DNA from: Eubacteriales bacterium
GTDB taxonomy: Bacteria > Bacillota_A > Clostridia > Christensenellales > Aristaeellaceae
Direction of reading: 5' to 3'
DNA: 14,656 nt
Assembly: GCA_029974855.1 (NCBI GenBank)
Contig: JARKQO010000388.1
Coordinates: forward strand, 1-14,656
This document shows, piece by piece, positions 1-8,660 of the stretch. Position numbers and translations under genes: made by a program. Under the pieces are notes generated by a model. The model had not been told where the DNA came from. It was given only the letters and a program-made list of their open reading frames with translations, and ran no database searches. Each line of letters begins with the position of its first letter. Positions within the stretch are counted from its first letter, which is position 1.

Positions 1-227
1 TGGGGCAAATAGCCGATTGTGCTTCTTCTGACCCCTTCCCCCAGGCTGATTTTTCCCTTGGCCGGGGGAAGCAGCCCCAGCAGCCCCTTCACCAAGGTCG
101 TTTTTCCGGAGCCGTTCTCCCCTACCACGCACAAAAAATCCCCATCCTCCACCTGGAGGTTCAGATTCTCCAGCACAGGCTTCCCTTCATAGGAGAAGGC
201 CACATCCTCGCAGGCGATCAAGCTCAT
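1..227 (-). CDS. znuC: Zinc ABC transporter ATP-binding protein ZnuC (N-terminal part, runs off the window)
   Basis: This is the ATPase subunit that would power zinc uptake at the cytoplasmic face of the membrane. Only the first 75 or so codons are present, ending inside the protein at the left edge. The N-terminus reads MSLIACEDVAFSYEG, followed by a Walker A motif (GENGSGKT) at about residues 40-47; the Q-loop region is just being reached at the edge. Its ATG overlaps the znuA stop codon in an ATGA, which implies translational coupling. Family identity (ZnuC/AdcC/MntB type) comes mostly from position: it follows a metal-binding protein gene and a Fur-family gene in the same operon. A membrane permease (znuB) is expected to the left but cannot be seen. 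The ABC ATPase call is firm; zinc rather than manganese is inferred from znuA. Confidence 0.88.
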   Translation of the reverse strand, partial: MSLIACEDVAFSYEGKPVLENLNLQVEDGDFLCVVGENGSGKTTLVKGLLGLLPPAKGKISLGEGVRRSTIGYLP

Positions 228-1234
228 GGCAGCAGCGCCTCCCTCAGGGCCGCCACATTCCCTTCCATCAGGGACAAATAGGTGGCTCCGGCGTCCATCT
301 CCGCCTGGCTCACATTGTGGCAGGAGTGGAGCAGCAGGGGCTTCGCCCCGGTTTCCTCCGCCAGAATTTCCGCGGTCTTGCGGCTGGAAAACTCAATATA
401 AAACACCACGGGGATGTTCTGGGACCGGATTTCTCCAATCAGCGAGGCAAGGGTCTGGGCGCTGGGCTCGCTGTCCTCGCTGCAGCCGGGAAAAGCCGCG
501 TCATAGCTCAGATGGTAAGCGTCCACCAAATAACGGAAGGGAAAGCGGTCCCCAAAGATCAGCTTTCTCCTGGCGCCCTGGGCCGCCACCTCCTCAAAGG
601 CCGCGTCCAGGTCTTCCAATTGGCCCAGATATGCCGCTTCCCTTTCCGCGACGGCCTTTCGGTCCCCCCCCAGGGGCATCAAGCCTTGCAGCGCCTGGGA
701 TAGGGATTTTACCAGCTGGATGGCGTTCTTGGGGGAGGTCCAGACATGCTCATCCAAAAGGGGTTCCTCATGGTCGTGATCGCCATCACCGTCATGATCA
801 TGATCCTCATGGTCCTTTTGCATGCTTTGGGTGTATTCCTCCGCCTCCAACGCCACGTAATCCATCATGGCAAAGGAAAGGGGCGCGTCCGGGCCCAAAG
901 AGGAAAGCATCTCTCCCACCCAATGCTCGCTTTCGCCGCCCGCGTACACGAACAAATCCGCCTTGGAGATGTCCAGGATGCCCTGGGGGGTGGGCTCAAA
1001 GGTGTGGCTTTCCGCGCCGGGGGGCAGCAGCAAGGTGACCTGCCCCTGGTCTCCCAACAAGGTCCTGGCGAAGTCATAGCCGGGAAAGAGGGTGGCAATG
1101 ACCCGCAAGGGCCTCCCATCGGCGCTTTCCTGGGCCTTGGCAACAGGCTCCCCGGGCTTGCGGTTCAGGAAAAGAAAGCCCAAGGACAGGGCCACAAAGG
1201 CCAGGATCAAAATAAAAATCACGGTTTTTTTCAT
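224..1234 (-). CDS. znuA: Zinc ABC transporter substrate-binding protein (ZnuA/AdcA family)
   Basis: A 336-residue extracytoplasmic metal-binding protein that would deliver Zn2+ to the ZnuBC membrane complex. Residues 4-24 form a hydrophobic N-terminal segment with no lipobox cysteine, so it looks like an uncleaved anchor or a type I signal. Likely metal ligands are H77 (in AESHTFEP) and H163 (in DEHVWTSP). Between them lies a flexible His/Asp-rich loop at about 140-158 (HEDHDHDGDGDHDHEE), the hallmark of zinc-specific cluster A-I binding proteins. The usual third ligand region reads GDRFPFRYL, with an aspartate in place of histidine; the C-terminal lobe has HSCHNVS. The start is the ATG at 1234, preceded by GGGAGG ten bases upstream and overlapping the zur stop as ATGA. 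An open frame continues further upstream but only as a shadow of zur. Expression should follow the zur promoter. Confidence 0.92.
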   Translation of the reverse strand: MKKTVIFILILAFVALSLGFLFLNRKPGEPVAKAQESADGRPLRVIATLFPGYDFARTLLGDQGQVTLLLPPGAESHTFEPTPQGILDISKADLFVYAGGESEHWVGEMLSSLGPDAPLSFAMMDYVALEAEEYTQSMQKDHEDHDHDGDGDHDHEEPLLDEHVWTSPKNAIQLVKSLSQALQGLMPLGGDRKAVAEREAAYLGQLEDLDAAFEEVAAQGARRKLIFGDRFPFRYLVDAYHLSYDAAFPGCSEDSEPSAQTLASLIGEIRSQNIPVVFYIEFSSRKTAEILAEETGAKPLLLHSCHNVSQAEMDAGATYLSLMEGNVAALREALLP

Positions 1235-1689
1235 GGGGCCGGGTCCTCCCGTGGCGCGCTGTTTCCCCGGGCGTGCCCGCCCTCCCCGGAGGCGCATTGC
1301 TGGCACAGCCCCACCAACACCGTTTGCCCCTCGTCCAGCTGAAAGCCGTGGTGGCTGGCGATGTGCCGGCAAAAGCCCTCCACCGCCTCGCAATCCATAT
1401 GGGCCAGCTCCCCGCAGCCCCTGCAGCGGATATGCAAATGCCTGTCCTGGCAAGAATTGAATTGGTAGCAGGCCGCATCCCCGCTTTCCGCGGGGGTGTA
1501 GCGCCGCAGCACCCCTTCCTCGCAAAGCCGGGTAATGGCCCGGTATACCGTGGTTTTGCCCACATCCATGCCGGATTCTCCCAGATGGGCGTGGGCCTCC
1601 TCGGCGGTGAAGCAGCGGTCCCGGCCAGCCTCAAAAAAGGCAAGGATCGCTTCCTGCTGCTTGGTTTTATAGCGTCCCCGTTCCAACAC
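1231..1689 (-). CDS. zur: Fur-family zinc uptake regulator (Zur-like)
   Basis: A 152-residue Fur-superfamily repressor, probably a dimeric DNA-binding protein that shuts off zinc uptake when zinc is plentiful. The N-terminal winged helix spans about residues 5-65, with the recognition-helix signature GKTTVYRAITRL. The dimerisation/metal domain follows, with HLHIRC at 84-89 and the two structural zinc CxxC pairs C89-C92 and C129-C132. The start is GTG at 1689 (reading MLERGRYKTK), with AAAGGAG about nine bases upstream; the adjoining TTG codon is a possible alternative. The gene is first in an operon with znuA and znuC, sharing a 4-base overlap with znuA. A promoter and a 27-bp inverted repeat sit just upstream, so autoregulation is likely. 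Zur rather than Fur, Mur or PerR is inferred from the linked zinc-type transporter. Confidence 0.88.
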   Translation of the reverse strand: MLERGRYKTKQQEAILAFFEAGRDRCFTAEEAHAHLGESGMDVGKTTVYRAITRLCEEGVLRRYTPAESGDAACYQFNSCQDRHLHIRCRGCGELAHMDCEAVEGFCRHIASHHGFQLDEGQTVLVGLCQQCASGEGGHARGNSAPREDPAP

Positions 1690-1704
1690 CCGGCTCGTCT
1701 CCTT

Positions 1705-1731
1705 TGAAAATGAAATCGGAAACCATTTTCA
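1705..1731 (-). promoter_or_regulatory. Putative Zur operator, 27-bp inverted repeat
   Basis: Perfect 8-bp arms TGAAAATG (1705-1712) and CATTTTCA (1724-1731) are separated by 11 bases. The element begins one base after the -10 box of the zur promoter and covers the expected transcription start, so a bound dimer would block initiation. The arms resemble the AT-rich arms of Fur-family boxes but do not match the classic Bacillus Zur box exactly. Role inferred from position and symmetry. Confidence 0.75.
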
Positions 1732-1760
1732 ATTATAGGGAGCGGCAGCCTCCCTGTCAA
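1732..1760 (-). promoter_or_regulatory. Consensus sigma70 promoter of zur-znuAC
   Basis: On the minus strand a perfect TTGACA (1760-1755) is followed after 17 bases by a perfect TATAAT (1737-1732). Both hexamers match the housekeeping sigma consensus. Transcription should start near 1725, inside the adjacent inverted repeat, about 36 bases before the GTG of zur. A promoter this strong fits an operon that needs active repression. Confidence 0.85.
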
Positions 1761-1788
1761 GCAAAATCTGGCGAAAAAAAACCGGCCG

Positions 1789-1797
1789 TGGTATACT
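1789..1797 (+). promoter_or_regulatory. Possible extended -10 promoter of tex
   Basis: The sequence TGG-TATACT (1789-1797) fits an extended -10 element about 48 bases before the tex start. No good -35 box is seen; the region around 1768-1774 (CTGGCGA) is a weak match only. It points away from the zur promoter across about 30 bases. Confidence 0.45.
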
Positions 1798-1844
1798 GGA
1801 AGCAGGACACAGCCGTCCCATTTTTTCCCGAAAGGATGTCGGCC

Positions 1845-4007
<2,163 letters not shown>

Positions 4008-4071
4008 GCCCGCCCCAGCGCCTCGCGGACCCCTGGGGCCCCATGGCGGCCCAGGTGAAAGGAGCCTCCCC

Positions 4072-5022
4072 ATGAAACGAAGCGCCTTCTTCCGCATTCT
4101 GACCCTTCTGGTGACCTTGGCTTTGCTGCTTCCCCTGGGCGCCTCGGCCAGATCCCGGGGCGGCGAACCCCTGATCTCCCTGGATTTGGACCAGGCCATG
4201 GCCCAGGGGGAATCCTTCGCCCAAAGCGCTTATTACCAGGCCCGCTGGCTTCAGGTGACGGCCTCCATCCCCGGGACCCAAAGCGTTACGCTGCGGGTGT
4301 ACCTCCAGGGGGAGGGGGCCTCCACCAAGGAGCGGGTGGTGTACAAGCGCGCCACCCGCAATGTGAAAGACCGCTACCAGTCCGCGGAGATCTTCCTGAA
4401 CTACCAGGGCGGCGAAATCGCCCGTTACCGGGTGGAGCTGACCTGCGGGGACGGCACCGTGAAATCCGTCTCCTTTTACCGGCTGCTGCTGAACCTGGAC
4501 AACAACACGGCCTGCCTGCGGGGCCTTCGCTTCCGGGACGTGGCCCCCTCCCTGACGGACCAGTGGTTTACCTTCCGCCCCATCCAGCTGAAGAATGCGG
4601 CGGATGGAACCGCTTTGGACATCATCGGCAGCAACATGTATCTCATAGGCCAGCTGGTGATCCGCCGCAACGAGGCGGGCCAGATTCTGTTTGAGATCCT
4701 GGACTATGACCAGCTCTTCCCCGCCCAGTCCGGGCAGGGGGCCGTGCCCTCCCCGCTCCCCCAAGACCATGATATCGTTTTTTCCAGCGTGCGCCTTGGG
4801 GTGTACCACAGCCTGGCGGAGATTGAGGACGTATCCCATAACAGCGTTTCCAAGGACCTGAAGCTGGAGGAATGGTACGACCTTTCCAAAAAAAGGATGA
4901 ACCTGCCGGTGATCCTGTATTTGAACGCCCGGGTAAGCTACAACCCCAACGGCCTGCCCCGGGTGAACGCCCCCCAGGACCAGGGGCCTTTGCTGCGCCT
5001 CCTGGACCGCTTCGGGGATTGA
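4072..5022 (+). CDS. Secreted protein of unknown family
   Basis: A 316-residue protein I do not recognise. It begins with a clear signal peptide: MKR, a hydrophobic core to about residue 21, and a likely type I cleavage after ASA at residue 26. There is no lipobox, no sorting signal and no later membrane segment, so it should be released or held in the envelope. The mature part is rich in alternating polar/hydrophobic strands (for example VTASIPG, SVTLRVYLQG, IARYRVELTC), suggesting a beta-sandwich-like fold. Only one cysteine (in ELTCGDG) and a second in NTACLRG are visible, which could form a disulfide. The start has AAAGGAG seven bases before the ATG. It lies 64 bases after tex and before the lysine riboswitch, with a possible weak terminator after it. 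No enzymatic motif was found. Confidence 0.85.
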   Translation: MKRSAFFRILTLLVTLALLLPLGASARSRGGEPLISLDLDQAMAQGESFAQSAYYQARWLQVTASIPGTQSVTLRVYLQGEGASTKERVVYKRATRNVKDRYQSAEIFLNYQGGEIARYRVELTCGDGTVKSVSFYRLLLNLDNNTACLRGLRFRDVAPSLTDQWFTFRPIQLKNAADGTALDIIGSNMYLIGQLVIRRNEAGQILFEILDYDQLFPAQSGQGAVPSPLPQDHDIVFSSVRLGVYHSLAEIEDVSHNSVSKDLKLEEWYDLSKKRMNLPVILYLNARVSYNPNGLPRVNAPQDQGPLLRLLDRFGD

Positions 5023-5025
5023 GCG

Positions 5026-5061
5026 CCCCTGGCCGGGCCACTGTCTTTTTCCCGTTTTTTT
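5026..5061 (+). terminator. Possible weak intrinsic terminator
   Basis: A short GC-rich dyad (TGGC-CGG-GCCA, 5030-5040) is followed by two T-runs ending at 5061. The stem is only 4-5 bp, so termination efficiency is doubtful, but the T-tracts are distinctive and the position, between a stop codon and a new promoter, fits. Confidence 0.35.
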
Positions 5062-5072
5062 AGACCCACCCC

Positions 5073-5100
5073 TTGACATAGGCCGCAAAGCCTGTACAAT
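5073..5100 (+). promoter_or_regulatory. Promoter of the lysine riboswitch-ABC importer operon
   Basis: A perfect TTGACA (5073-5078) and TACAAT (5095-5100) are separated by 16 bases. Transcription would start near 5107, about 27 bases before the first strand of the riboswitch P1 helix, so the whole aptamer is in the leader. Confidence 0.8.
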
Positions 5101-5133
5101 GAAGGGGAAATCGGGCATGCCCGGGTATGTCCG

Positions 5134-5306
5134 GTAGAATAGAGGCGCGGCCCTCATCAGTACCTCATGGGAGCTTTCAACAGGCGTGGAGCATGAGGGA
5201 AAGGGATGGCCGCCGAAATGAAGGGCACTTGTTGAAGGCTCTTTGTTGGGTAGTGGGAAAAGATCCCGCTGACTGTCACGGCGGATGCCGTGGGGCGCTA
5301 TTCGAC
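5134..5306 (+). ncRNA. Lysine riboswitch (L box) aptamer
   Basis: The leader contains the conserved L-box landmarks in order. These are AGAGGCGCG (5141-5149), AGTA (5159-5162), GGGAAAGGGATGGCCGCCGAA-type core (about 5198-5217), GACTGTCACG (5271-5280) and GGGGCGCTATT (5292-5302). The P1 helix closes between 5134-5142 (GTAGAATAG) and 5298-5306 (CTATTCGAC) with one mismatch. The length of about 173 nt is normal for the class. By established knowledge this RNA binds L-lysine. Here it precedes an amino acid importer and a terminator, so it should be an OFF switch. Confidence 0.93.
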
Positions 5307-5340
5307 AGTTTTTATCGATTCCGACAAGGAAGATAGAAGC

Positions 5341-5373
5341 AGTGATAGCGTCCGCGCTATCACTTTTTGTTTT
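5341..5373 (+). terminator. Riboswitch-controlled intrinsic terminator
   Basis: A perfect 10-bp stem AGTGATAGCG (5341-5350) / CGCTATCACT (5355-5364) with a 4-base loop is followed by TTTTGTTTT. Its 5' arm can instead pair as an antiterminator: 5293-5301 (GGGCGCTAT) with 5345-5353 (ATAGCGTCC), nine pairs including one G-U. Residues 5298-5301 are shared with the aptamer P1 helix. Lysine binding should therefore free the terminator. Confidence 0.92.
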
Positions 5374-5400
5374 CGCAAGCACCGCAAAGGAGGATGTTCC

Positions 5401-6210
5401 ATGAAGAAGCTGCTGGCCCTGTCCTTGGCTGTCCTGATGATCCTTTCCGCGTCTTTCGCCCTGGCGGAGGGCACGTTCCGGGTGGGAATGGAATGCAACT
5501 ACGCCCCTTTTAACTGGACCCAATCCGAGCCCGGGGAGTTCACCGTCTCCATTGAGGGCGGCCAGGGCTACGCCGACGGCTACGACGTGCAGATTGCCCG
5601 GCAAATCGCCCAGGGCCTGGGCAAGGAGCTGGTGATCGTGAAAACCGAATGGGACGGTCTGCCCTTGGGCGTCACCAGCGGCGTGTTCGACGCCATCATC
5701 GCCGGCATGAGCCCCACCCAGGAGCGCAAGGCCACCTTGGATTTCTCCGACGCCTACTACACCAGCGATCTGGTGGTGGTGGTGCGTAAGGACGGCCCCT
5801 TCGCCGCCGCCAAGACCCTGGCGGAGCTCTCCGGCGCCAAGATCACCGGGCAGCTGAACACCTTCCACTACACCGTCATCGACCAGATTCCCGGGGTGAA
5901 CCGGCTCAACGCCATGGACACCTTCCCCGCCATGATCGTGGCGCTGCAGAGCGGGGTCATCGACGGCTATGTGGCCGAGCGGCCCGGCGCGGAGGCGGAC
6001 ACCGCCGCCAACCCGGATCTGACCTATGTGCTCTTTGACGAGGGCCAGGGCTTTGAGGCCTCTGAGGAGGACGTGTCCATCGCCGTGGGCTTGCAAAAGG
6101 GCAGCCCCCTCACCGCCCAGATCAACGAGATTCTGGCGGGCATCGACCAGGAGACCCGGGTGCAAATGATGCTGGACGCCACGGACCGCCAGCCTCTGAG
6201 CCAGGAATAA
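5401..6210 (+). CDS. Amino acid ABC transporter substrate-binding protein, probably lysine-specific
   Basis: A 269-residue type II periplasmic-binding-fold protein of the polar amino acid family (SBP family 3). Residues 1-22 form a signal peptide with probable cleavage after ALA. The mature protein opens with FRVGMECNYAPFNW, the family start, and continues with GYDVQIARQIAQGL, WDGLPLGVTSGVFDAIIAGMSPTQER and LDFSDAYYTSDLVVVV, the conserved ligand-pocket strands. It should capture the amino acid outside the membrane and dock on the permease encoded next. No lipobox cysteine is present, unusual for a monoderm. The ATG at 5401 has AAAGGAGG seven bases upstream; the longer open frame upstream lies inside the riboswitch and is not used. 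Lysine specificity is inferred from the riboswitch in its leader; arginine or ornithine cannot be excluded. Confidence 0.93.
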   Translation: MKKLLALSLAVLMILSASFALAEGTFRVGMECNYAPFNWTQSEPGEFTVSIEGGQGYADGYDVQIARQIAQGLGKELVIVKTEWDGLPLGVTSGVFDAIIAGMSPTQERKATLDFSDAYYTSDLVVVVRKDGPFAAAKTLAELSGAKITGQLNTFHYTVIDQIPGVNRLNAMDTFPAMIVALQSGVIDGYVAERPGAEADTAANPDLTYVLFDEGQGFEASEEDVSIAVGLQKGSPLTAQINEILAGIDQETRVQMMLDATDRQPLSQE

Positions 6211-6238
6211 TGAACCGACTCCCCTGATTTGCCCTTTC

Positions 6239-6271
6239 GGGGAATAGCCATGAAAACCATGGCTATTCCCC
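6239..6271 (+). other. Intercistronic 14-bp hairpin
   Basis: A perfect 14-bp inverted repeat, GGGGAATAGCCATG / CATGGCTATTCCCC, with a 5-base loop lies between the binding-protein stop and the permease. No T-run follows, so it is not a standard terminator. Hairpins at this place in ABC operons commonly stabilise the upstream message or attenuate downstream expression, giving excess binding protein. That role is inferred. Confidence 0.8.
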
Positions 6272-6310
6272 TACTCCCGTTTTAAGCGGATTTTCAAAGG
6301 AGGAACCCTG

Positions 6311-7096
6311 ATGCCCACAGATTTTTTTGGGTGGGTGGGCCTCATCCTGAACAAGTATGGGATGCTGTTTCTGCAAGGAACCGGCCACACGCTGCTGGTA
6401 TCCCTCAGCGGCACCTTGATCGGCTTTTTGCTGGGGCTGCTGGTGGCGATTTTGCGCACCATTCCGGTGCTGCCCAAGGATTCCCTGCTGAAAAAGATTC
6501 CCGTGAAAGCCCTTTCCTTCCTGATGGGGGTGTATATCGAAGTGTTCCGGGGCACCCCCATGATCGTGCAGGCCATGGTCATCTACTACGGCTCCGCCCA
6601 ATACCTGGGCATTCCCATGCCGGTGGTGTTCGCGGCCATTTTCATCGTGTCCATCAACACCGGGGCCTACATGGCGGAGATCGTCCGGGGCGGCATTTTG
6701 AGCGTGGACAAGGGCCAGAGCGAGGCGGCCCACGCCATCGGCATGACCCACTGGCAGAGCATGGTGTACGTGCTGCTGCCCCAGGCCGTGCGCAACATCA
6801 TGCCCTCCATCGGCAACGAGTTCGTGGTGAACATCAAGGATTCCAGCGTGCTGAACGTGATCGCCTTCGGGGAGCTGTTCTTCATGAGCAAGTCCGCGGC
6901 TGGCACCTATCTGCGGTATTTTGAGGTTTTCTTCATCACCGCCTGCATCTATCTGATCCTGACCTTCACCATCACCCGGCTGCTGCGCCTGGTGGAGCGG
7001 AAAATGGACGGCAAAAGCAGCTATACTATCATGGGCTCCCAGAGCCACAGCAAGAGCATGATCCGCATCGGAGGGGGGCACACCCATGGACAATAA
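6311..7096 (+). CDS. Amino acid ABC transporter permease (HisM/GlnP type), probably lysine
   Basis: A 261-residue inner membrane protein of the His/Glu/Gln/Arg/opine permease family. Hydrophobic segments appear near residues 20-45 ([22 protein letters not shown]), 65-100, 105-120 and 215-240. The ATPase-docking EAA loop reads [35 protein letters not shown], and [11 protein letters not shown] is the family signature near residue 78. It would form the membrane channel as a homodimer, since only one permease gene is present. The start has AAAGGAGG seven bases before the ATG. Its 3' end overlaps the ATPase gene by 11 bases, implying coupled translation. The His/Gly-rich tail (GGGHTHGQ) is an oddity. 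Lysine as substrate comes from the riboswitch upstream. Confidence 0.93.
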   Translation: MPTDFFGWVGLILNKYGMLFLQGTGHTLLVSLSGTLIGFLLGLLVAILRTIPVLPKDSLLKKIPVKALSFLMGVYIEVFRGTPMIVQAMVIYYGSAQYLGIPMPVVFAAIFIVSINTGAYMAEIVRGGILSVDKGQSEAAHAIGMTHWQSMVYVLLPQAVRNIMPSIGNEFVVNIKDSSVLNVIAFGELFFMSKSAAGTYLRYFEVFFITACIYLILTFTITRLLRLVERKMDGKSSYTIMGSQSHSKSMIRIGGGHTHGQ

Positions 7097-7835
7097 GACA
7101 GGGGGCCCCATCCTGGCGGTGGAGCATCTGCAAAAGAGCTTCGGGGACAACCTGGTGCTCAAGGACATCTCCTTTTGGGTACAGGAAGGGGACGTTGTGT
7201 GCATCATCGGGGCTTCCGGCTCCGGGAAAAGCACGCTGCTGCGCTGCATCAACTTTTTGGAGGAGCCCACGGCGGGAACGGTGCTCTTCCGGGGCCAAAA
7301 CGCGGATACCCAGTGGAACCGGGCCCAGTACCACGCCAAGGTGGGCATGGTGTTCCAGTCCTTCAACCTGTTTGCCAACATGACGGTGCTGGGCAACTGC
7401 ATGGCGGGCCAGCAGCGGGTGCTGAAACGGGGCAAAAGGGAAGCGGAGGAAAAGGCCCTGTTCTACCTGGACAAGGTGGGCATGGCCCCCTACCGGAACG
7501 CCCGCCCAGCCCAGCTTTCCGGCGGGCAGAAGCAGCGGGTTGCCATTGCCCGGGCCCTGGCCATGGACCCGGAGGTTCTGCTCTTTGACGAGCCCACCAG
7601 CGCCCTGGACCCTGAACTGGTGGGCGAGGTGCTCACCGTGATGCGGGATCTGGCCCAGTCCGGCCTCACCATGCTGGTGGTGACCCACGAGATGGCCTTT
7701 GCCAAGGACGTCAGCAACCGGGTGATCTTCATGGACGACGGCCTGATCCAGGAGGACGCGCCGCCGGCGGAAATTTTCACGAACCCAAAGCAGCCCCGGA
7801 CCCGGGAGTTTTTGAGCCGGGTGCTGGAGAGGTAG
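7086..7835 (+). CDS. Amino acid ABC transporter ATP-binding protein, probably lysine
   Basis: A 249-residue cytoplasmic ATPase of the GlnQ/HisP family that energises the importer. Motifs in order: Walker [10 protein letters not shown] at 42-50, Q-loop at Q91 (VFQSFNLF), signature LSGGQ at 144-148, Walker B LLFDE at 165-169 with the D-loop SALDPE, and the switch histidine in VVTHEM. All catalytic residues are intact and the length is normal. The start ATG at 7086 has GGAGG upstream and overlaps the permease gene by 11 bases. Together with the two genes before it, this completes a binding protein, permease and ATPase importer under lysine riboswitch control. A GNAT gene begins 13 bases after its stop and may share the transcript. 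Confidence 0.95.
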   Translation: MDNKTGGPILAVEHLQKSFGDNLVLKDISFWVQEGDVVCIIGASGSGKSTLLRCINFLEEPTAGTVLFRGQNADTQWNRAQYHAKVGMVFQSFNLFANMTVLGNCMAGQQRVLKRGKREAEEKALFYLDKVGMAPYRNARPAQLSGGQKQRVAIARALAMDPEVLLFDEPTSALDPELVGEVLTVMRDLAQSGLTMLVVTHEMAFAKDVSNRVIFMDDGLIQEDAPPAEIFTNPKQPRTREFLSRVLER

Positions 7836-7848
7836 GGCGAACGGAATC

Positions 7849-8412
7849 ATGGGAGGGACTCTTTTGTTTGACTGCGGAAGCCACATTGTAAAGCCCAAAC
7901 GTGAAGAGCCTCCTTTGGATGGTGTGCGAAAAGCAACCATAAAGGATTTGCCGGAAGTGATCGCCCTGGTCCAAAAAGCGATTCGCCATATGGATGATCG
8001 GGGCATTCACCAGTGGGATGAGCTTTATCCGGATGAAGCGACCCTTGCGAATGATGTGCAAGACGCTGCCATGTATCTGCTTGCCGTTGGCGGTGAGCTT
8101 GCCGCCGCTTTTGTCTTGAACCGGAATTGTGACCCCGAATATGCTTCCGGGAACTGGAAGGGGGACGCCTCCTCCTTTGCGGTGGTGCACCGGTTGTGCG
8201 TTGACCCGGATTTCCAGCGTCAAGGGATTGGCACACGGGCCATGACCGCCGCTGAAGCCATCGCAAGAAGCGGCGGAGCGGCTTCTATCCGTTTGGACGC
8301 CTTTTCCAAAAATCCGGCTGCGCTACGGCTGTATGAAAGGCTTGGATACTCGAAAGCCGGTATGGTCCGTTTTCGCAAAGGGCTGTTTTTCCTTTATGAG
8401 AAGATGCTCTAA
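7849..8412 (+). CDS. GNAT-family N-acetyltransferase
   Basis: A predicted 187-residue acetyl-CoA-dependent N-acetyltransferase of unknown substrate. The GNAT fold starts near residue 26 (VRKATIKDLPEVIALV). The acetyl-CoA loop RQGIGT is at 124-129 after VVHRLCVDPDF, and the terminal NPAALRLYERLGY motif is near 155-167. The first 25 residues lie outside the usual family boundary. The true start could instead be TTG 7864, which has GGGAGGG upstream, or TTG 7915, which has GAAGAG six bases upstream. The gene sits 13 bases after the lysine-transporter ATPase on the same strand and so may be transcribed with it. Its codon use is visibly less GC-rich than the transporter genes, suggesting a separate origin. 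Acetylation of lysine or another amine is speculative. Confidence 0.88.
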   Translation: MGGTLLFDCGSHIVKPKREEPPLDGVRKATIKDLPEVIALVQKAIRHMDDRGIHQWDELYPDEATLANDVQDAAMYLLAVGGELAAAFVLNRNCDPEYASGNWKGDASSFAVVHRLCVDPDFQRQGIGTRAMTAAEAIARSGGAASIRLDAFSKNPAALRLYERLGYSKAGMVRFRKGLFFLYEKML

Positions 8413-8415
8413 AAT

Positions 8416-8565
8416 ACGGCAACGCGGTTTTCCTCAGGGCTGAGGGGCGCCAGCGGTCAAGGATATGACGGAGGCACTTCCCTGTCGCACAACGATGATG
8501 CCGAAATTGTCAAAACAGAAAAAACCCTGATCCATACATATCGCCCCGAATGGAAGATCGTCTGA
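8416..8565 (+). pseudogene. Possible coding remnant in frame behind the GNAT stop
   Basis: Directly after the GNAT TAA the same frame stays open for about 49 codons to a TGA at 8563-8565. It ends in the protein-like sequence DDAEIVKTEKTLIHTYRPEWKIV. There is no start codon with a ribosome binding site in a suitable place. I do not recognise the family. It could be the tail of a deleted gene, or chance. Low confidence. Confidence 0.25.
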
Positions 8566-8568
8566 AGC

Positions 8569-8600
8569 GCCGCCGAACATTTTCCGGCGGCACTTTATTT
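8569..8600 (+). terminator. Probable intrinsic terminator
   Basis: A 7-bp all-GC stem GCCGCCG (8569-8575) / CGGCGGC (8585-8591) with a 9-base loop is followed by ACTTTATTT. The T-run is interrupted. It would end the lysine importer/GNAT transcript before the small-protein gene. Confidence 0.6.
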
Positions 8601-8660
8601 CCAGACCCATAGGTCATATTTTTTTGCCGCAGGGAAACCCTATCATTCAGGGGTGATGGC

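Noticed and set aside
1235..1525. Long N-terminal extension of znuA in the same frame
   Set aside because: It lies wholly inside zur; znuA has a good ribosome binding site and hydrophobic leader at ATG 1234.
5127..5336. Small plus-strand open frame in the leader
   Set aside because: It coincides with the conserved lysine riboswitch and has no ribosome binding site.
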